A DNA stretch of 64,000 nucleotides from Halomonas zincidurans B6 (GCF_000731955.1 NZ_JNCK01000001.1:3482938-3546937), one strand, 5' to 3'. Positions 1 through 8,179 are shown, numbered from the stretch's first letter. Notes: generated by a model not told the origin, from the sequence alone. Made by a program: numbers and translations.

Positions 1-845
1 TGATGCTGGGCCTGGCGATCAAGACCCCGCTGGTGCCGCTGCACACCTGGCTGCCGCAGGCCCATGTTGACGCCCCGGGGCCGGTCTCGGCGATTCTCGC
101 CGGGGTGCTGCTCAAGATGGGCGTCTACGGCATGATCCGCTTGCCGCTGGCGATGATGGCCGAGACCTTCGCTCGCTACGCGCCCTGGATCGGGGCGCTG
201 GCGCTGCTGTCGATCCTCTACGGAGCGCTGGTGGCGCTGGGCCAGCAAGACCTCAAGCGGCGCATCGCCTACACCTCGATCAACCACATGGGCTATAGCG
301 TGCTGGGCATTGCCGCGGCGGCCGCCTGGGTGGGCGAGCCGGCCGCGCGGCAGCTGGCGTTGGCCGGGGCTTCGCTGCAGATGGTCGTGCATGGGTTGAT
401 CACCGGCTCGCTGTTCTTGATCAGCGGCTCGTTGTGGCAACGTACCGGCGACTACCAACTGGCGCACTACGGCGGGCTGGCGTATCAGGCGCCGCTGCTC
501 ACCGGCTTCACAGTGCTGGCGGCCTTCGCCAGCCTGGGCATGCCGGGGCTGGCCGGGTTCGTCGCCGAGATCCAGGTGTTCGCCGGCACCTTGGCCGTGT
601 ATCCCTGGCTGGCGGTACTGGCGATCGTCGGCATCCTGATCACCGCAGCGCTGTACCTGGACATGCTGCGGCGGCTGTTTTTCGGCCACCTGCCGGCCTC
701 ACTGGCCAGCTTCAGCGACCTGGGTCGTGCCGAGTGGCTGGTGCTGGGCGTGCTGTCGCTGGGCATCGTGGCGATCGGCGTCTACCCGAGCTTCGTGCTT
801 GAGCTGCTCGAGGCGGCCTCGGCTGCACTGGTCGGGGGGCGCTGA
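1..845 (+). CDS. NADH-quinone oxidoreductase subunit M-like protein (C-terminal part)
   Basis: Cut by the window edge; about 280 residues of the C-terminal part are visible. It is a polytopic membrane protein of the proton-translocating NuoM/Mrp antiporter family. The signature is seen directly: IKTPLVPLHTWLP, then AGVLLKMGVYGMIR, then LKRRIAYTSINHMGYS. The two membrane lysines (K7 and K38 of the visible part) correspond to the proton-path lysines of E. coli NuoM. The stop overlaps the next start (TGATG), so the two genes are translationally coupled. The other subunits of the operon lie outside the window, so a classical complex I and a related ion-pumping or carbon-uptake complex cannot be told apart. 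Confidence 0.8.
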   Translation, partial: MLGLAIKTPLVPLHTWLPQAHVDAPGPVSAILAGVLLKMGVYGMIRLPLAMMAETFARYAPWIGALALLSILYGALVALGQQDLKRRIAYTSINHMGYSVLGIAAAAAWVGEPAARQLALAGASLQMVVHGLITGSLFLISGSLWQRTGDYQLAHYGGLAYQAPLLTGFTVLAAFASLGMPGLAGFVAEIQVFAGTLAVYPWLAVLAIVGILITAALYLDMLRRLFFGHLPASLASFSDLGRAEWLVLGVLSLGIVAIGVYPSFVLELLEAASAALVGGR

Positions 846-2251
846 TGTCGGTCGGCGATCTGATTCCCGAGCTCATCTTACTGCTGGCGGCGGTAGCGAT
901 CATGCTGTTTGCGTCCTTCGCCGCGCAGCGTCATCAAGCCTGGGCCGCCGGGCTGGCGCTGGTCGCGCTGGCGGCGGCGGGCGTGGCCAGCGTGGCGCAG
1001 TGGGGGCAGGCGCCGCAGTTGAGCTTCGCCGGCGTGTGGGCGCTGGATCGCCCGGCGATCGTCGCGAAGCTGCTGATCCTGGTCAGCGGGGCGGTGTGCG
1101 TCGGGCTGTCGCCGGATTGGCTGCGCGGCGATCGGCGTCACGGCGAATATTACGCGCTGTGCCTGTTCATGCTGCTCGGTGCGCTGATGATGGCCGCGGC
1201 CCACGACACCATGGAACTGGTGGTCGGGGTGCTGCTGACCTCGGTGGCCAGCTATCCGCTGGCGGCCTTTCACCGCGGCTGGGCGCCGGCCCTCGAGGCG
1301 GCGATGAAGTACTATCTGATCGGCGCGCTGGCCAACGCGCTGTTGGTACTCGGCGTGGTGCTGCTGTTCGGGCTGGTCGGTGACACTGGCTATGCGGCCA
1401 CCGCGGCGGCGCTGGCGGCCGGGGTCGACCCTTGGGGGCTGGTGGTGGCGGTGGCCTGCATGGTCATCGGCCTGAGCTTCAAGCTGGCGGCGTTTCCCGG
1501 TCATGCCTGGTTGCCGGACGTCGCCCAGGCCGCCCCGGCGCCGGCGGCGGCGCTGCTGACGGTGGTCCCCAAGATTGGTGCGGCGCTGGCGCTGGCGCGC
1601 TTCGTCGCGCTGTTGCCCGATGCCGTGGCCTGGCCGGCGATCGTCGCGCTGATCGCCGCTGTGACCATGACGCTGGGCAACCTGGCGGCATTGCGCCAGC
1701 GCGATCTGCGCCGGCTGCTCGGCTGGTCGTCGGTGTCGCAGTCCGGCTATGCATTGATGGCGATCGTGGTGCTCGACGCCGCGCCGCGTGCCCTACCGGC
1801 GCTGCTGGCGTTTCTTGTTGCTTATTCATTGGCCAATCTGGCCGCCTTCGCGGTGGTCACCCATTGGCGCGGACGCACCGCGCTCGACGACTGCCGCGGG
1901 CTCGCTCACAGCCGGCCGCTGGCCAGTGCGGTGTTGATCGTCGCGCTGCTGTCGCTGGTGGGGATTCCGCCGTTGGTGGGCTTCGTCGGCAAGCTGTTGC
2001 TGTTCGAGGTGACGATCGATGGCGGCTATACCTGGCTGGCCGTGCTCGCTGTGATCAATACCGTGATATCGCTCTATTACTACCTGCGCGTCGCCGCCAC
2101 GCTGCTGTTCCACTCGCCCTCGGGCGAGATCGCCGTGCTGGGCCGGGCGTCCGGCTGGACGCTGGCGATGACGGCGGCGCTGCTGGTCGTCGTCAGCGTC
2201 GCGGTCCAGGCCCTGCTGGCGCCGTTGATGGGGATCGCCTTCGTGGCTTAG
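845..2251 (+). CDS. NADH-quinone oxidoreductase subunit N-like protein
   Basis: A 468-residue, very hydrophobic protein of the NuoN branch of the antiporter-like subunits. The core motif GLSFKLAAFPGHAWLPD is followed by APAPAAALLTVVPKIG; K213 and K243 match the conserved membrane lysines of NuoN. The sequence around the usual first-half glutamate (TMELVVGVLLTSVAS) is recognisable but divergent. It starts on the ATG that overlaps the stop of the NuoM-like gene. It is the last gene of its operon, because an inverted-repeat element begins at its TAG stop. Assignment to family is sure; assignment to true complex I is not, since many halomonads rely on Na+-NQR. Confidence 0.8.
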   Translation: MSVGDLIPELILLLAAVAIMLFASFAAQRHQAWAAGLALVALAAAGVASVAQWGQAPQLSFAGVWALDRPAIVAKLLILVSGAVCVGLSPDWLRGDRRHGEYYALCLFMLLGALMMAAAHDTMELVVGVLLTSVASYPLAAFHRGWAPALEAAMKYYLIGALANALLVLGVVLLFGLVGDTGYAATAAALAAGVDPWGLVVAVACMVIGLSFKLAAFPGHAWLPDVAQAAPAPAAALLTVVPKIGAALALARFVALLPDAVAWPAIVALIAAVTMTLGNLAALRQRDLRRLLGWSSVSQSGYALMAIVVLDAAPRALPALLAFLVAYSLANLAAFAVVTHWRGRTALDDCRGLAHSRPLASAVLIVALLSLVGIPPLVGFVGKLLLFEVTIDGGYTWLAVLAVINTVISLYYYLRVAATLLFHSPSGEIAVLGRASGWTLAMTAALLVVVSVAVQALLAPLMGIAFVA

Positions 2252-2400
2252 CAGCCTGTCGGACTTGACGCTGACCTACTGCGATCGGCCCACGCCATCG
2301 GTCCGTTTCGTTACATAGCGCGCTATTCGCCAATCGATCGATCAATTTGACTCGAAACCCGTGCTTCGCATGACGATCGGCCAAACCCGACAGACTGCTA
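2249..2400. mobile_element. MITE-like element with 19-bp imperfect terminal inverted repeats
   Basis: A 152-bp stretch bounded by TAGCAGCCTGTCGGACTTG on the left and the inverse of TAGCAGTCTGTCGGGTTTG on the right (16 of 19 positions match). Both ends carry TA, as expected for elements that target TA dinucleotides. It holds no plausible gene. The left TA plus the first G of the repeat forms the TAG stop of the NuoN-like gene. Identity as a mobile element is inferred from structure only. Confidence 0.6.
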
Positions 2401-2664
2401 GCACTGCTGGTGAAATGGGGTATGTTGGGAGCCTATGTTTTGTTATCGGCCGCTCATGATTCACGATAATTCCCCCGACTCCGGGCTTTCTTCCTTCAGC
2501 CTCTGAGGTGCGCATCCGGGCCGTCCCGTCGGGAGTGCCGATTGTCGCGGCGCTGATCGGGTCATTCTGTCGGGTCTTCACGCAGGTGCTGAGTGTCAGG
2601 TTGCCGTCCGGCATCTGGTGATGATCGCTCAATAACAACATCGGCCTCAAGACAAGGAGCACGC
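2401..2664. other. Leader/promoter region of the tartrate dehydratase gene
   Basis: No convincing gene here. Near its 3' end it carries AATAACAACA (2631-2640), which fits the AAYAAYAA type of Hfq/Crc-binding CA motif, followed by the ribosome binding site AAGGAG (2654-2659). No clear sigma-70 promoter could be chosen by eye. Confidence 0.35.
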
Positions 2665-3828
2665 ATGCGAATTACCGACATCAAGGAAGCGCGGGTCTCG
2701 ATCGCCTCCGATATCGCCAATGCCTACATTTCCTTCGCCAGGATGGATGTCTCGATCCTGGCGATCTACACCGACGCCAAGGTCGACGGCCGGCAGGTGG
2801 TGGGATACGGCTTCAACTCGAACGGGCGCTATGCCCAGAGCGGCCTGCTGCGTGAGCGCTTTTTGCCCCGCCTCGAGGAAGCCGATCCCGCCTCGCTGCT
2901 GGACGACAGCAGCCGCAACCTCGATCCGTTCAAGGTCTGGGCGACGGTGATGGCCAACGAGAAGCCGGGGGGCCATGGCGAGCGCTCGGTGGCGGTGGGG
3001 ATCATCGACATGGCGATCTGGGACATCGTGGCCAAGGTCGAGAACCAGCCGTTGGCGCAGCTACTGGCCGGGCGCTTCGGCGACGGCGAGGCGGATCGTC
3101 GCGTTTCGGTCTATGCCGCCGGCGGCTACTACCATCCCGGCAAGGAGATTCGCGGCCTTCAGGAGGAGATGCGCGACTACCTGGACATGGGCTACCTGGC
3201 CACCAAGATGAAGATCGGCGGGGTACCGCTGGACGAGGACCTGCCCCGGGTCGAGGCGGCACTCGAGGTGGTGGGCGAGGCGTCGCGCCTGGCGGTGGAC
3301 GCCAACGGACGTTTCGACCTTAAGACCACGCTGGGCTTCGCCGATGGCCTGGCCCCCTACGGGGTGCGCTGGTACGAGGAGGCCGGCGATCCGCTCGATT
3401 ATGCCCTGCAGCGCCAGCTGTGCGAGCACTATGCCGGCCCGACCGCCACGGGCGAGAACCTGTTCTCCCACCAGGACGTGCGCAACCTGTTGCGTCATGG
3501 CGGCATGCGCCCCGATCGCGACATCCTGCAGATGGACCCGGTGCTTTCCTACGGGCTGGTCGAATACCTGCGGATGCTCGACGAACTGCGTATCCGCGGC
3601 TGGTCGACCCGCCAGTGCATTCCCCACGGGGGGCACCAGTTCGCCTTGAATATCGCCGCGGGCCTCAGGCTGGGCGGCAACGAGTCCTACCCGCGCGTCT
3701 TCGCGCCCTTCGGCGGCTTTGCCGATTCCACGCCGGTCGAGGACGGGCTCGTCGCCCTTCCAGACCGGCCGGGTATCGGCTTCGAAGACAAGGCCGAACT
3801 CATGAAAGTCTTCAATGCCCATCTTTGA
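2665..3828 (+). CDS. tarD: D(-)-tartrate dehydratase, enolase superfamily
   Basis: 387 residues. Predicted to dehydrate D-tartrate to oxaloacetate (EC 4.2.1.81) with Mg2+. The start is ATG 2665, with AAGGAG six bases upstream; a longer reading frame from 2593 has no ribosome binding site. An N-terminal capping domain is followed by an (alpha/beta)7-beta barrel. Catalytic residues are visible: the KMK motif (K181, K183), metal ligands D212 (VDANGRF), E238 and E264 (GENLF), and the general acid/base H321 (HGGHQ). These positions match those I recall for Bradyrhizobium TarD within one residue, and long stretches such as NEKPGGHGERSVAVG agree with it. The next gene downstream is a broken dehydrogenase fragment that would fit the same pathway. 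No transporter is linked directly. Confidence 0.85.
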   Translation: MRITDIKEARVSIASDIANAYISFARMDVSILAIYTDAKVDGRQVVGYGFNSNGRYAQSGLLRERFLPRLEEADPASLLDDSSRNLDPFKVWATVMANEKPGGHGERSVAVGIIDMAIWDIVAKVENQPLAQLLAGRFGDGEADRRVSVYAAGGYYHPGKEIRGLQEEMRDYLDMGYLATKMKIGGVPLDEDLPRVEAALEVVGEASRLAVDANGRFDLKTTLGFADGLAPYGVRWYEEAGDPLDYALQRQLCEHYAGPTATGENLFSHQDVRNLLRHGGMRPDRDILQMDPVLSYGLVEYLRMLDELRIRGWSTRQCIPHGGHQFALNIAAGLRLGGNESYPRVFAPFGGFADSTPVEDGLVALPDRPGIGFEDKAELMKVFNAHL

Positions 3829-3857
3829 GCGGGGCCCAATGACAAAGAATATCCAGC

Positions 3858-3953
3858 ATGTGTCAGCACAAGATCGGCGTGATTCCCGGCGACCGTATCG
3901 GTATCGAGGTCATCGAGACGGGCAGGTAGGTGCTGCAGGCCCTGGCGGCCGCC
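3858..3953 (+). pseudogene. 5' remnant of a tartrate/isocitrate/3-isopropylmalate-type dehydrogenase
   Basis: Starting at ATG 3858, 23 codons read HKIGVIPGDRIGIEVIETG and then hit TAG (3927-3929). In the same frame VLQALAAAS follows. This is the N-terminus of the decarboxylating dehydrogenase family that includes TtuC tartrate dehydrogenase and D-malate dehydrogenase (family pattern IAVIPGDGIGKEV, then a VL.A helix). It breaks off where the convergent permease gene begins, so over 300 residues are missing. It lies 29 bp after tarD, so the two probably formed a tartrate operon. Confidence 0.65.
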
Positions 3954-3954
3954 T

Positions 3955-4884
3955 CTATTCCAGCCCGACCAGCACCAGCAGCGCGCCGAGGTAGGGCGGG
4001 ATCAGCAGCGGCGCCGCCAGGGTCGTCAGCAGTACCGCGATGGCGCCTTTCTCGGGGCGAATGTTGAGCTCCATGGCGACCACCACCACGTTGGACGCCA
4101 TCGGCACCACGCCGAGCAATAGCAGTGCCGTGGCGAGGGTGGCGTCGATGCCCACGCTGGCCTGAAGCAGTGCCACCGCGGCGACGCTGAGCAGCGGCCA
4201 GACGATATAGCGCAACGTCACGCAGGCGGCGATGAAGCGCGTATCGAATTCGCGCAGGGTCACTCGGCCGAGCGTCATGCCGATGATCATCATGCCCAGC
4301 ACGGTGTAGCAGTACTTGAAGTAGTCGAGCCCGTCGAGCAGCGCCCCGGGCAGCGGTACATCGATCCTGCTGACCAGCAGCGCGGCGAGAAACGCATAGA
4401 TCAACGGCAGCCGGGCGATGCGCGACAGGCTATGGCGCACCGAGAAGCGCCCACGGGCGCTCAGGTAGAAACCCACGGTGAACTCGAACAGGTTGATTCC
4501 CAGCAGGCAGAACAGGTACTGGGTCACCCCCTCCGGGGGCAGCAGCACCATCGCGATCGGCAGGCCGAAGTAGCCGGTATTGCCGGTGCCCGAGGAGAAC
4601 GCCAGCAAGGCGCTCTCCTCGGCGGCAAAGAACGGCCGGGCCAGCCGCGCGACCAGCAGGGCGATGGCGCTCGATAGCAGGAACAGCGCGGCGCTGAGCA
4701 ACAGGTCGTCGGCACCGGGATCGCCGAGCACCAGGGCACGAAAGAAGGTCAGCGGGGCGATGACGTAGACCAGCAGGGTGGCGATGGGGCGCGGATCGAG
4801 TGCCAGCCGGCGGGCGCACAGCCAGCCCAGAGCGACGAACGCCAGCAGCATCCATAGCGGTTGGTAGAGATCGGCGTAAGACAT
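3955..4884 (-). CDS. AEC-family transporter (auxin efflux carrier-like permease)
   Basis: 309 residues, about ten hydrophobic segments in the 5+5 layout typical of AEC/BASS-fold permeases. Motifs seen are SSGTGNTGYFGLPIA in the first half and VVPMASNVVVVAMEL in the second. ATG 4884 is chosen because the sequence becomes membrane-like exactly there; the longer frame upstream is polar and non-homologous. Family members move small carboxylates such as malate or malonate. Its position next to the tartrate gene makes a dicarboxylate substrate possible but unproven. It is transcribed toward tarD and overlies the end of the dehydrogenase relic. A second AEC gene lies at 43.5 kb. Confidence 0.8.
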   Translation of the reverse strand: MSYADLYQPLWMLLAFVALGWLCARRLALDPRPIATLLVYVIAPLTFFRALVLGDPGADDLLLSAALFLLSSAIALLVARLARPFFAAEESALLAFSSGTGNTGYFGLPIAMVLLPPEGVTQYLFCLLGINLFEFTVGFYLSARGRFSVRHSLSRIARLPLIYAFLAALLVSRIDVPLPGALLDGLDYFKYCYTVLGMMIIGMTLGRVTLREFDTRFIAACVTLRYIVWPLLSVAAVALLQASVGIDATLATALLLLGVVPMASNVVVVAMELNIRPEKGAIAVLLTTLAAPLLIPPYLGALLVLVGLE

Positions 4885-5121
4885 CGATGATTCCGCGGCA
4901 AAAGCGCCATCATGCCTGCTCGCCGCGCCGATTGGCAGCGCGCTGAACCGTCGCCCGAGCGCTTGCGCGCAAAAAGCAGCAACATGACTGCCATTGAAGT
5001 TGCGGCGCGAAACTTTCATTGGTCCGCTTCCGGCTTGGCGGGCACAATGCATTGCATCGAGTGGCCGCGCAGAGCGGCCCGCCATGCCATTACGCCGCCA
5101 GCGCTGGACAAGGGTTGACCG

Positions 5122-5961
5122 ATGAGCACACGTGAGTATCCGCTGGGCATCAGCTTCGAATTCTTTCCCCCCAACACCGACGCCGGCCGGGAAAAACTCT
5201 TGCTGGCCCGCGATGCCCTGGCCGAGCGCCGACCGCGCTTCTTCTCGGTGACCTATGGCGCCGGTGGCTCGACTCAGGCGCGTACCCACAACACGGTCAG
5301 GCAGGTCCGTGAATGCGGCATCACCACCGCGCCGCACCTGTCATGCATCGGCAGCGAGAAGGCGCAGATGCGCGAGTTGCTGAACCACTATCGTGACGAC
5401 GGCATCGACAGTCTGGTGGCGTTGCGCGGCGACCTGCCGTCGGGCATGGGCGGCATCGGCGAGTTGCGCTATGCCAACGAGCTGGTCGAATTCATCCGCG
5501 CCGAGACCGGCGATCATTTCGAGATCGCCGTGGCTGCCTATCCCGAGGCGCATCCCCAGGCGCCGAGCTTCGAACACGACCTGCAGAATTTCGTGCGCAA
5601 GATGCAGGCCGGCGCCGACCTGGCGATCAGCCAGTACTTCTTCAGCGCCGACGCGTACTTCCATTTCGTCGAGCGGGCCCGCGCGCTGGGCGTCGAGGCG
5701 CCGATCGTACCCGGCATCATGCCGATCACCAACTACACCAAGCTGGCGCGTTTCTCGGATGCCTGCGGCGCCGACATTCCGCGCTGGATACGCAAGCAGC
5801 TCGAAGCCTATGGCGACGACGGCGAGAGCATCCGGGCGTTCGGCGAGGAGGTGGTGTCGAAGCTGTGTCAGCGTCTGCTCGATGGCGGTGCGCCGGGATT
5901 GCATTTCTACACCCTCAACCAGTCGGCGGCGAGCTTGCGCATTCTCGACAATCTGGCCTGA
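5122..5961 (+). CDS. metF: 5,10-methylenetetrahydrofolate reductase
   Basis: 279 residues; FAD-dependent reduction of methylene-THF to 5-methyl-THF for methionine synthesis. The N-terminus ISFEFFPPNTDAGREKLL is the family signature, with FSVTYGAGGST, LRGDLPSG and AYPEAHPQAP further on, covering the TIM barrel. Length is slightly below E. coli MetF (296), as usual in this group. It is divergent from the AEC gene with a 237-bp gap, where I see no clear SAH or SAM riboswitch. A strong bidirectional terminator follows. Confidence 0.95.
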   Translation: MSTREYPLGISFEFFPPNTDAGREKLLLARDALAERRPRFFSVTYGAGGSTQARTHNTVRQVRECGITTAPHLSCIGSEKAQMRELLNHYRDDGIDSLVALRGDLPSGMGGIGELRYANELVEFIRAETGDHFEIAVAAYPEAHPQAPSFEHDLQNFVRKMQAGADLAISQYFFSADAYFHFVERARALGVEAPIVPGIMPITNYTKLARFSDACGADIPRWIRKQLEAYGDDGESIRAFGEEVVSKLCQRLLDGGAPGLHFYTLNQSAASLRILDNLA

Positions 5962-5992
5962 TCGGCTCGCGCCCTCGGTGAGGAACACCAGC

Positions 5993-6026
5993 AAAAAGCC
6001 CTACCGCATGCGGTAGGGCTTTTTTG
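5993..6026. terminator. Bidirectional rho-independent terminator between metF and sod
   Basis: Perfect 16-bp palindrome arm AAAAAGCCCTACCGCA with its complement, giving an A tract on one side and a T tract on the other. It serves the convergent metF (+) and superoxide dismutase (-) genes. Confidence 0.9.
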
Positions 6027-6083
6027 AAGTTCGCCTCTTGTGCAATGGGTCCAGGAGGCGTCATCGATCCTTCAGGCGATCAC

Positions 6084-6695
6084 TCAGGACTTGGCCGCCT
6101 GGTAGAGCTCGTTGGCATATTCCCAGTTGACCACACGCCACCAGTTGTCGACGTAGTCGGGGCGCTTGTTCAGGTAGGTCAGATAGTAGGCATGCTCCCA
6201 GACGTCCAGGCCCAGTACCGGTTTGCCCTGGACACTGGCGACATCCATCAGGGTGTTGTCCTGGTTGGCGGTCGAGGTGATTTCCAGCTCGCCGTCGGCC
6301 TTGACCACCAGCCAGGCCCAGCCGGAACCGAACTGGCCGGTCGCGGCGCCCAGGAAGGCCTTCTTGAACTCGTCCAGCGAGCCGTACTTGGCGTTGATCG
6401 CTTCACCCAGCGCACCCTGCGGTTCGCCACCGCCGTTCGGCGACATCATCTTCCAGAACAGCGTGTGGTTGTAGAAACCGCCGGCATTGTTGCGCACCAC
6501 CGGCTTGTGCTGGGAGATGTTGGCGAAGATCTGCTCGAGGGACTGGTTTTCCAGTTCGGTCCCCGAGATCGCATCGACGAACTTGTCGAAATAGGTCTTG
6601 TGGTGCTTGGTGTGGTGAACCCGCATGGTGGTTTCGTCGATGACCGGTTCCAGCGCGTCGTAGGCGTAGGGCAAGTCGGGAAACTCGTGTTGCAT
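6084..6695 (-). CDS. sodA: Superoxide dismutase, Mn type by sequence
   Basis: 203 residues; cytosolic superoxide dismutation. The metal-binding motif DVWEHAYYL is present, as are the histidine-bearing helices (MRVHHTKHHKTY and NHTLFW). Residues that separate Mn from Fe enzymes point to manganese: NNAGG before the NHTLFW helix and TANQDN with the Mn-type glutamine. A cambialistic enzyme cannot be excluded. ATG 6695 is preceded by GGAGATG; the longer frame upstream is not homologous. It is a single-gene unit facing the metF terminator. Confidence 0.9.
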   Translation of the reverse strand: MQHEFPDLPYAYDALEPVIDETTMRVHHTKHHKTYFDKFVDAISGTELENQSLEQIFANISQHKPVVRNNAGGFYNHTLFWKMMSPNGGGEPQGALGEAINAKYGSLDEFKKAFLGAATGQFGSGWAWLVVKADGELEITSTANQDNTLMDVASVQGKPVLGLDVWEHAYYLTYLNKRPDYVDNWWRVVNWEYANELYQAAKS

Positions 6696-7021
6696 GATGC
6701 ATCTCCTCCACTGTCGTTGCTTGATGGCGCATCCTGGCACCTTGGCTCGGATAATGCGATCGTCGTTACGGCGATGCCAAAAGAGACTGCCGCCCCGACC
6801 AATCCGTTGTAGATGTTTTGTCCTCAGTGTTGATGATAAGAATTCTGCTTTCAAACATAGATGGGATATCGGGGCGGCGACAGCGGAAATCAACTATGTG
6901 TGGATTTCCGCACGCCGGCTCGGCAAGTCTGTGTGGATATACGCACAGCGGGCTGGCCATGGGCGGCGGCGGTTATCTTCTGGATTTGGCAAATAATTGT
7001 TTAAATAATGCATTTATTTGT
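6696..7021. other. Divergent intergenic region between sod and dctP
   Basis: The sod-proximal part (6696-6890) shows no gene and no operator I can name. The dctP-proximal part holds the two operator-like palindromes and the sigma-54 promoter listed separately, ending in an AT-rich stretch (6990-7020) just upstream of the -24 element. Confidence 0.5.
6897..6947 (+). promoter_or_regulatory. Two DctD-like enhancer-binding sites
   Basis: Two 18-bp imperfect palindromes, TGTGTGGATTTCCGCACG (6897-6914) and TGTGTGGATATACGCACA (6930-6947), have centres 33 bp (three helical turns) apart. They lie about 100-150 bp upstream of the predicted start of the dctP transcript. This is standard placement for a sigma-54 activator, and the TGTG.GGA...CGCACA form resembles DctD sites. 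No dctB or dctD gene is in the window. Confidence 0.65.
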
Positions 7022-7037
7022 TGGCACAACTTTTGCT
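7022..7037 (+). promoter_or_regulatory. Sigma-54 promoter of dctPQM
   Basis: TGGCACAACTTTTGCT matches the -24/-12 consensus TGGCAC-N5-TTGCT exactly, with the GG and GC dinucleotides at the required spacing. The predicted transcript start is near 7048, giving a leader of about 114 nt. Confidence 0.85.
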
Positions 7038-7151
7038 AAGGCGGCTATTGCTGACAAAGAGGCGACCGGTGCCATCGCAGGCGGCCAACCAGCGGCCGAG
7101 ACAACAAGCCGGACGATCGCCAGAACTTTCACCGCCATAACATCCGCAAGG

Positions 7152-7162
7152 AACCAACAACA
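7152..7162 (+). promoter_or_regulatory. Candidate Hfq/Crc CA motif over the dctP start
   Basis: AACCAACAACA lies between the ribosome binding site AAGGAA and the ATG of dctP and runs into the start codon. A-rich CA motifs in this place are the usual targets of Hfq/Crc translational repression in pseudomonads. This is prediction from sequence only. Confidence 0.4.
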
Positions 7163-8160
7163 TGCGTACGCTCACACTTGCTTCGCTCGCCTCACTGGCC
7201 GCCGGCATCATGCTGGCCGGGTCGGCCTTCGCCGCCGACCCGATCACCATCAAGTTCTCCCACGTGGTCGCCGAGAACACCCCCAAGGGCCAGATGGCCG
7301 AAAAGTTCAAAGAACTGGTCGAGAAAAGCTCGGTCGGCGATCAGGTCGAGGTGGAGATCTATCCCAATTCCCAACTCTACGGCGACGATCAGGTGCTCGA
7401 GGCCATGCTGCTGGGCGACGTCCAGCTCGCCGCGCCGGCGCTGTCCAAGTTCCAGAAGTATACCGACCAGCTCCAGGTCTTCGACCTGCCGTTTCTGTTC
7501 GAGGACATGGCCGCGGTGGAGCGCTTCCAGAACAGCGCGACCGGCAAGCAGTTGCTGACCTCGCTGCAGGACAAGGGCCTGGTTGGCTTGGGCTATCTGC
7601 ACAATGGCATGAAGCAGCTGTCGGCTTCCGAGCCGCTGCGCGTGCCCGAGGACGCCGCCGGCAAGAAGTTTCGCATCATGACCTCCGACGTGCTCGATGC
7701 GCAGTTCGAGGCGGTCGATGCCGCGCCGCTCAAGAAGCCGTTCTCCGAGGTGTTCATCCTGTTGCAGACCGGGGCCATCGACGGCCAGGAGAACACCTAT
7801 TCGAACATCTATTCGCAGAAGTTCTACGAGGTGCAGCCGTACATCACCGAGTCCAACCATGGGCTGCTCGACTATATGGTGGTGTCTTCCGCGCGTTTCT
7901 GGAACGGCCTGCCGGACGACGTGCGCCCGGTCGTCGAAGAGGCGCTGCAGAAGGCGATCGCTTATGGCAATGCCATCTCCGCCCAGGAGAACAAGGAGGC
8001 CAAGCAGGCGATTGTCGATTCCGGCAAGTCCGAGATCATCGAGCTGACCCCCGAGCAGCGTCAGCAGTGGGTCGACGCCATGAAACCGGTGTGGAAGGAA
8101 TTCGCCGACGAGATCGGCCAGGATGTGATCGACGCCGCCCAGGCCGCCAACAAGGGTTGA
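7162..8160 (+). CDS. dctP: TRAP transporter solute-binding protein, C4-dicarboxylate type
   Basis: 332 residues. The Sec signal peptide ends at SAFA-AD (cleavage after about A24); the mature protein is periplasmic and delivers substrate to DctQM. Family motifs are visible: ITIKFSHVVAENTPKGQ at the start, EIYPNSQLYGDD, GKKFRIM with the carboxylate-binding arginine, and QTGAIDGQENTYSNIY. The closest known subgroup is DctP for malate, succinate and fumarate; this is inferred from resemblance and from the DctD-like control region. It is the first gene of dctPQM. A hairpin after its stop may favour DctP over the membrane subunits. Confidence 0.9.
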   Translation: MRTLTLASLASLAAGIMLAGSAFAADPITIKFSHVVAENTPKGQMAEKFKELVEKSSVGDQVEVEIYPNSQLYGDDQVLEAMLLGDVQLAAPALSKFQKYTDQLQVFDLPFLFEDMAAVERFQNSATGKQLLTSLQDKGLVGLGYLHNGMKQLSASEPLRVPEDAAGKKFRIMTSDVLDAQFEAVDAAPLKKPFSEVFILLQTGAIDGQENTYSNIYSQKFYEVQPYITESNHGLLDYMVVSSARFWNGLPDDVRPVVEEALQKAIAYGNAISAQENKEAKQAIVDSGKSEIIELTPEQRQQWVDAMKPVWKEFADEIGQDVIDAAQAANKG

Positions 8161-8179
8161 GGCAGCGGCTTTTGCGAAC

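Noticed and set aside
2342..2662. A 106-residue minus-strand frame before tarD
   Set aside because: It runs through the right end of the inverted-repeat element and the tarD leader and resembles no known protein; an open frame by chance in GC-rich DNA.
4885..5121. SAM or SAH riboswitch before metF
   Set aside because: metF genes often have one, but I found no matching conserved core or terminator in this 237-bp gap.
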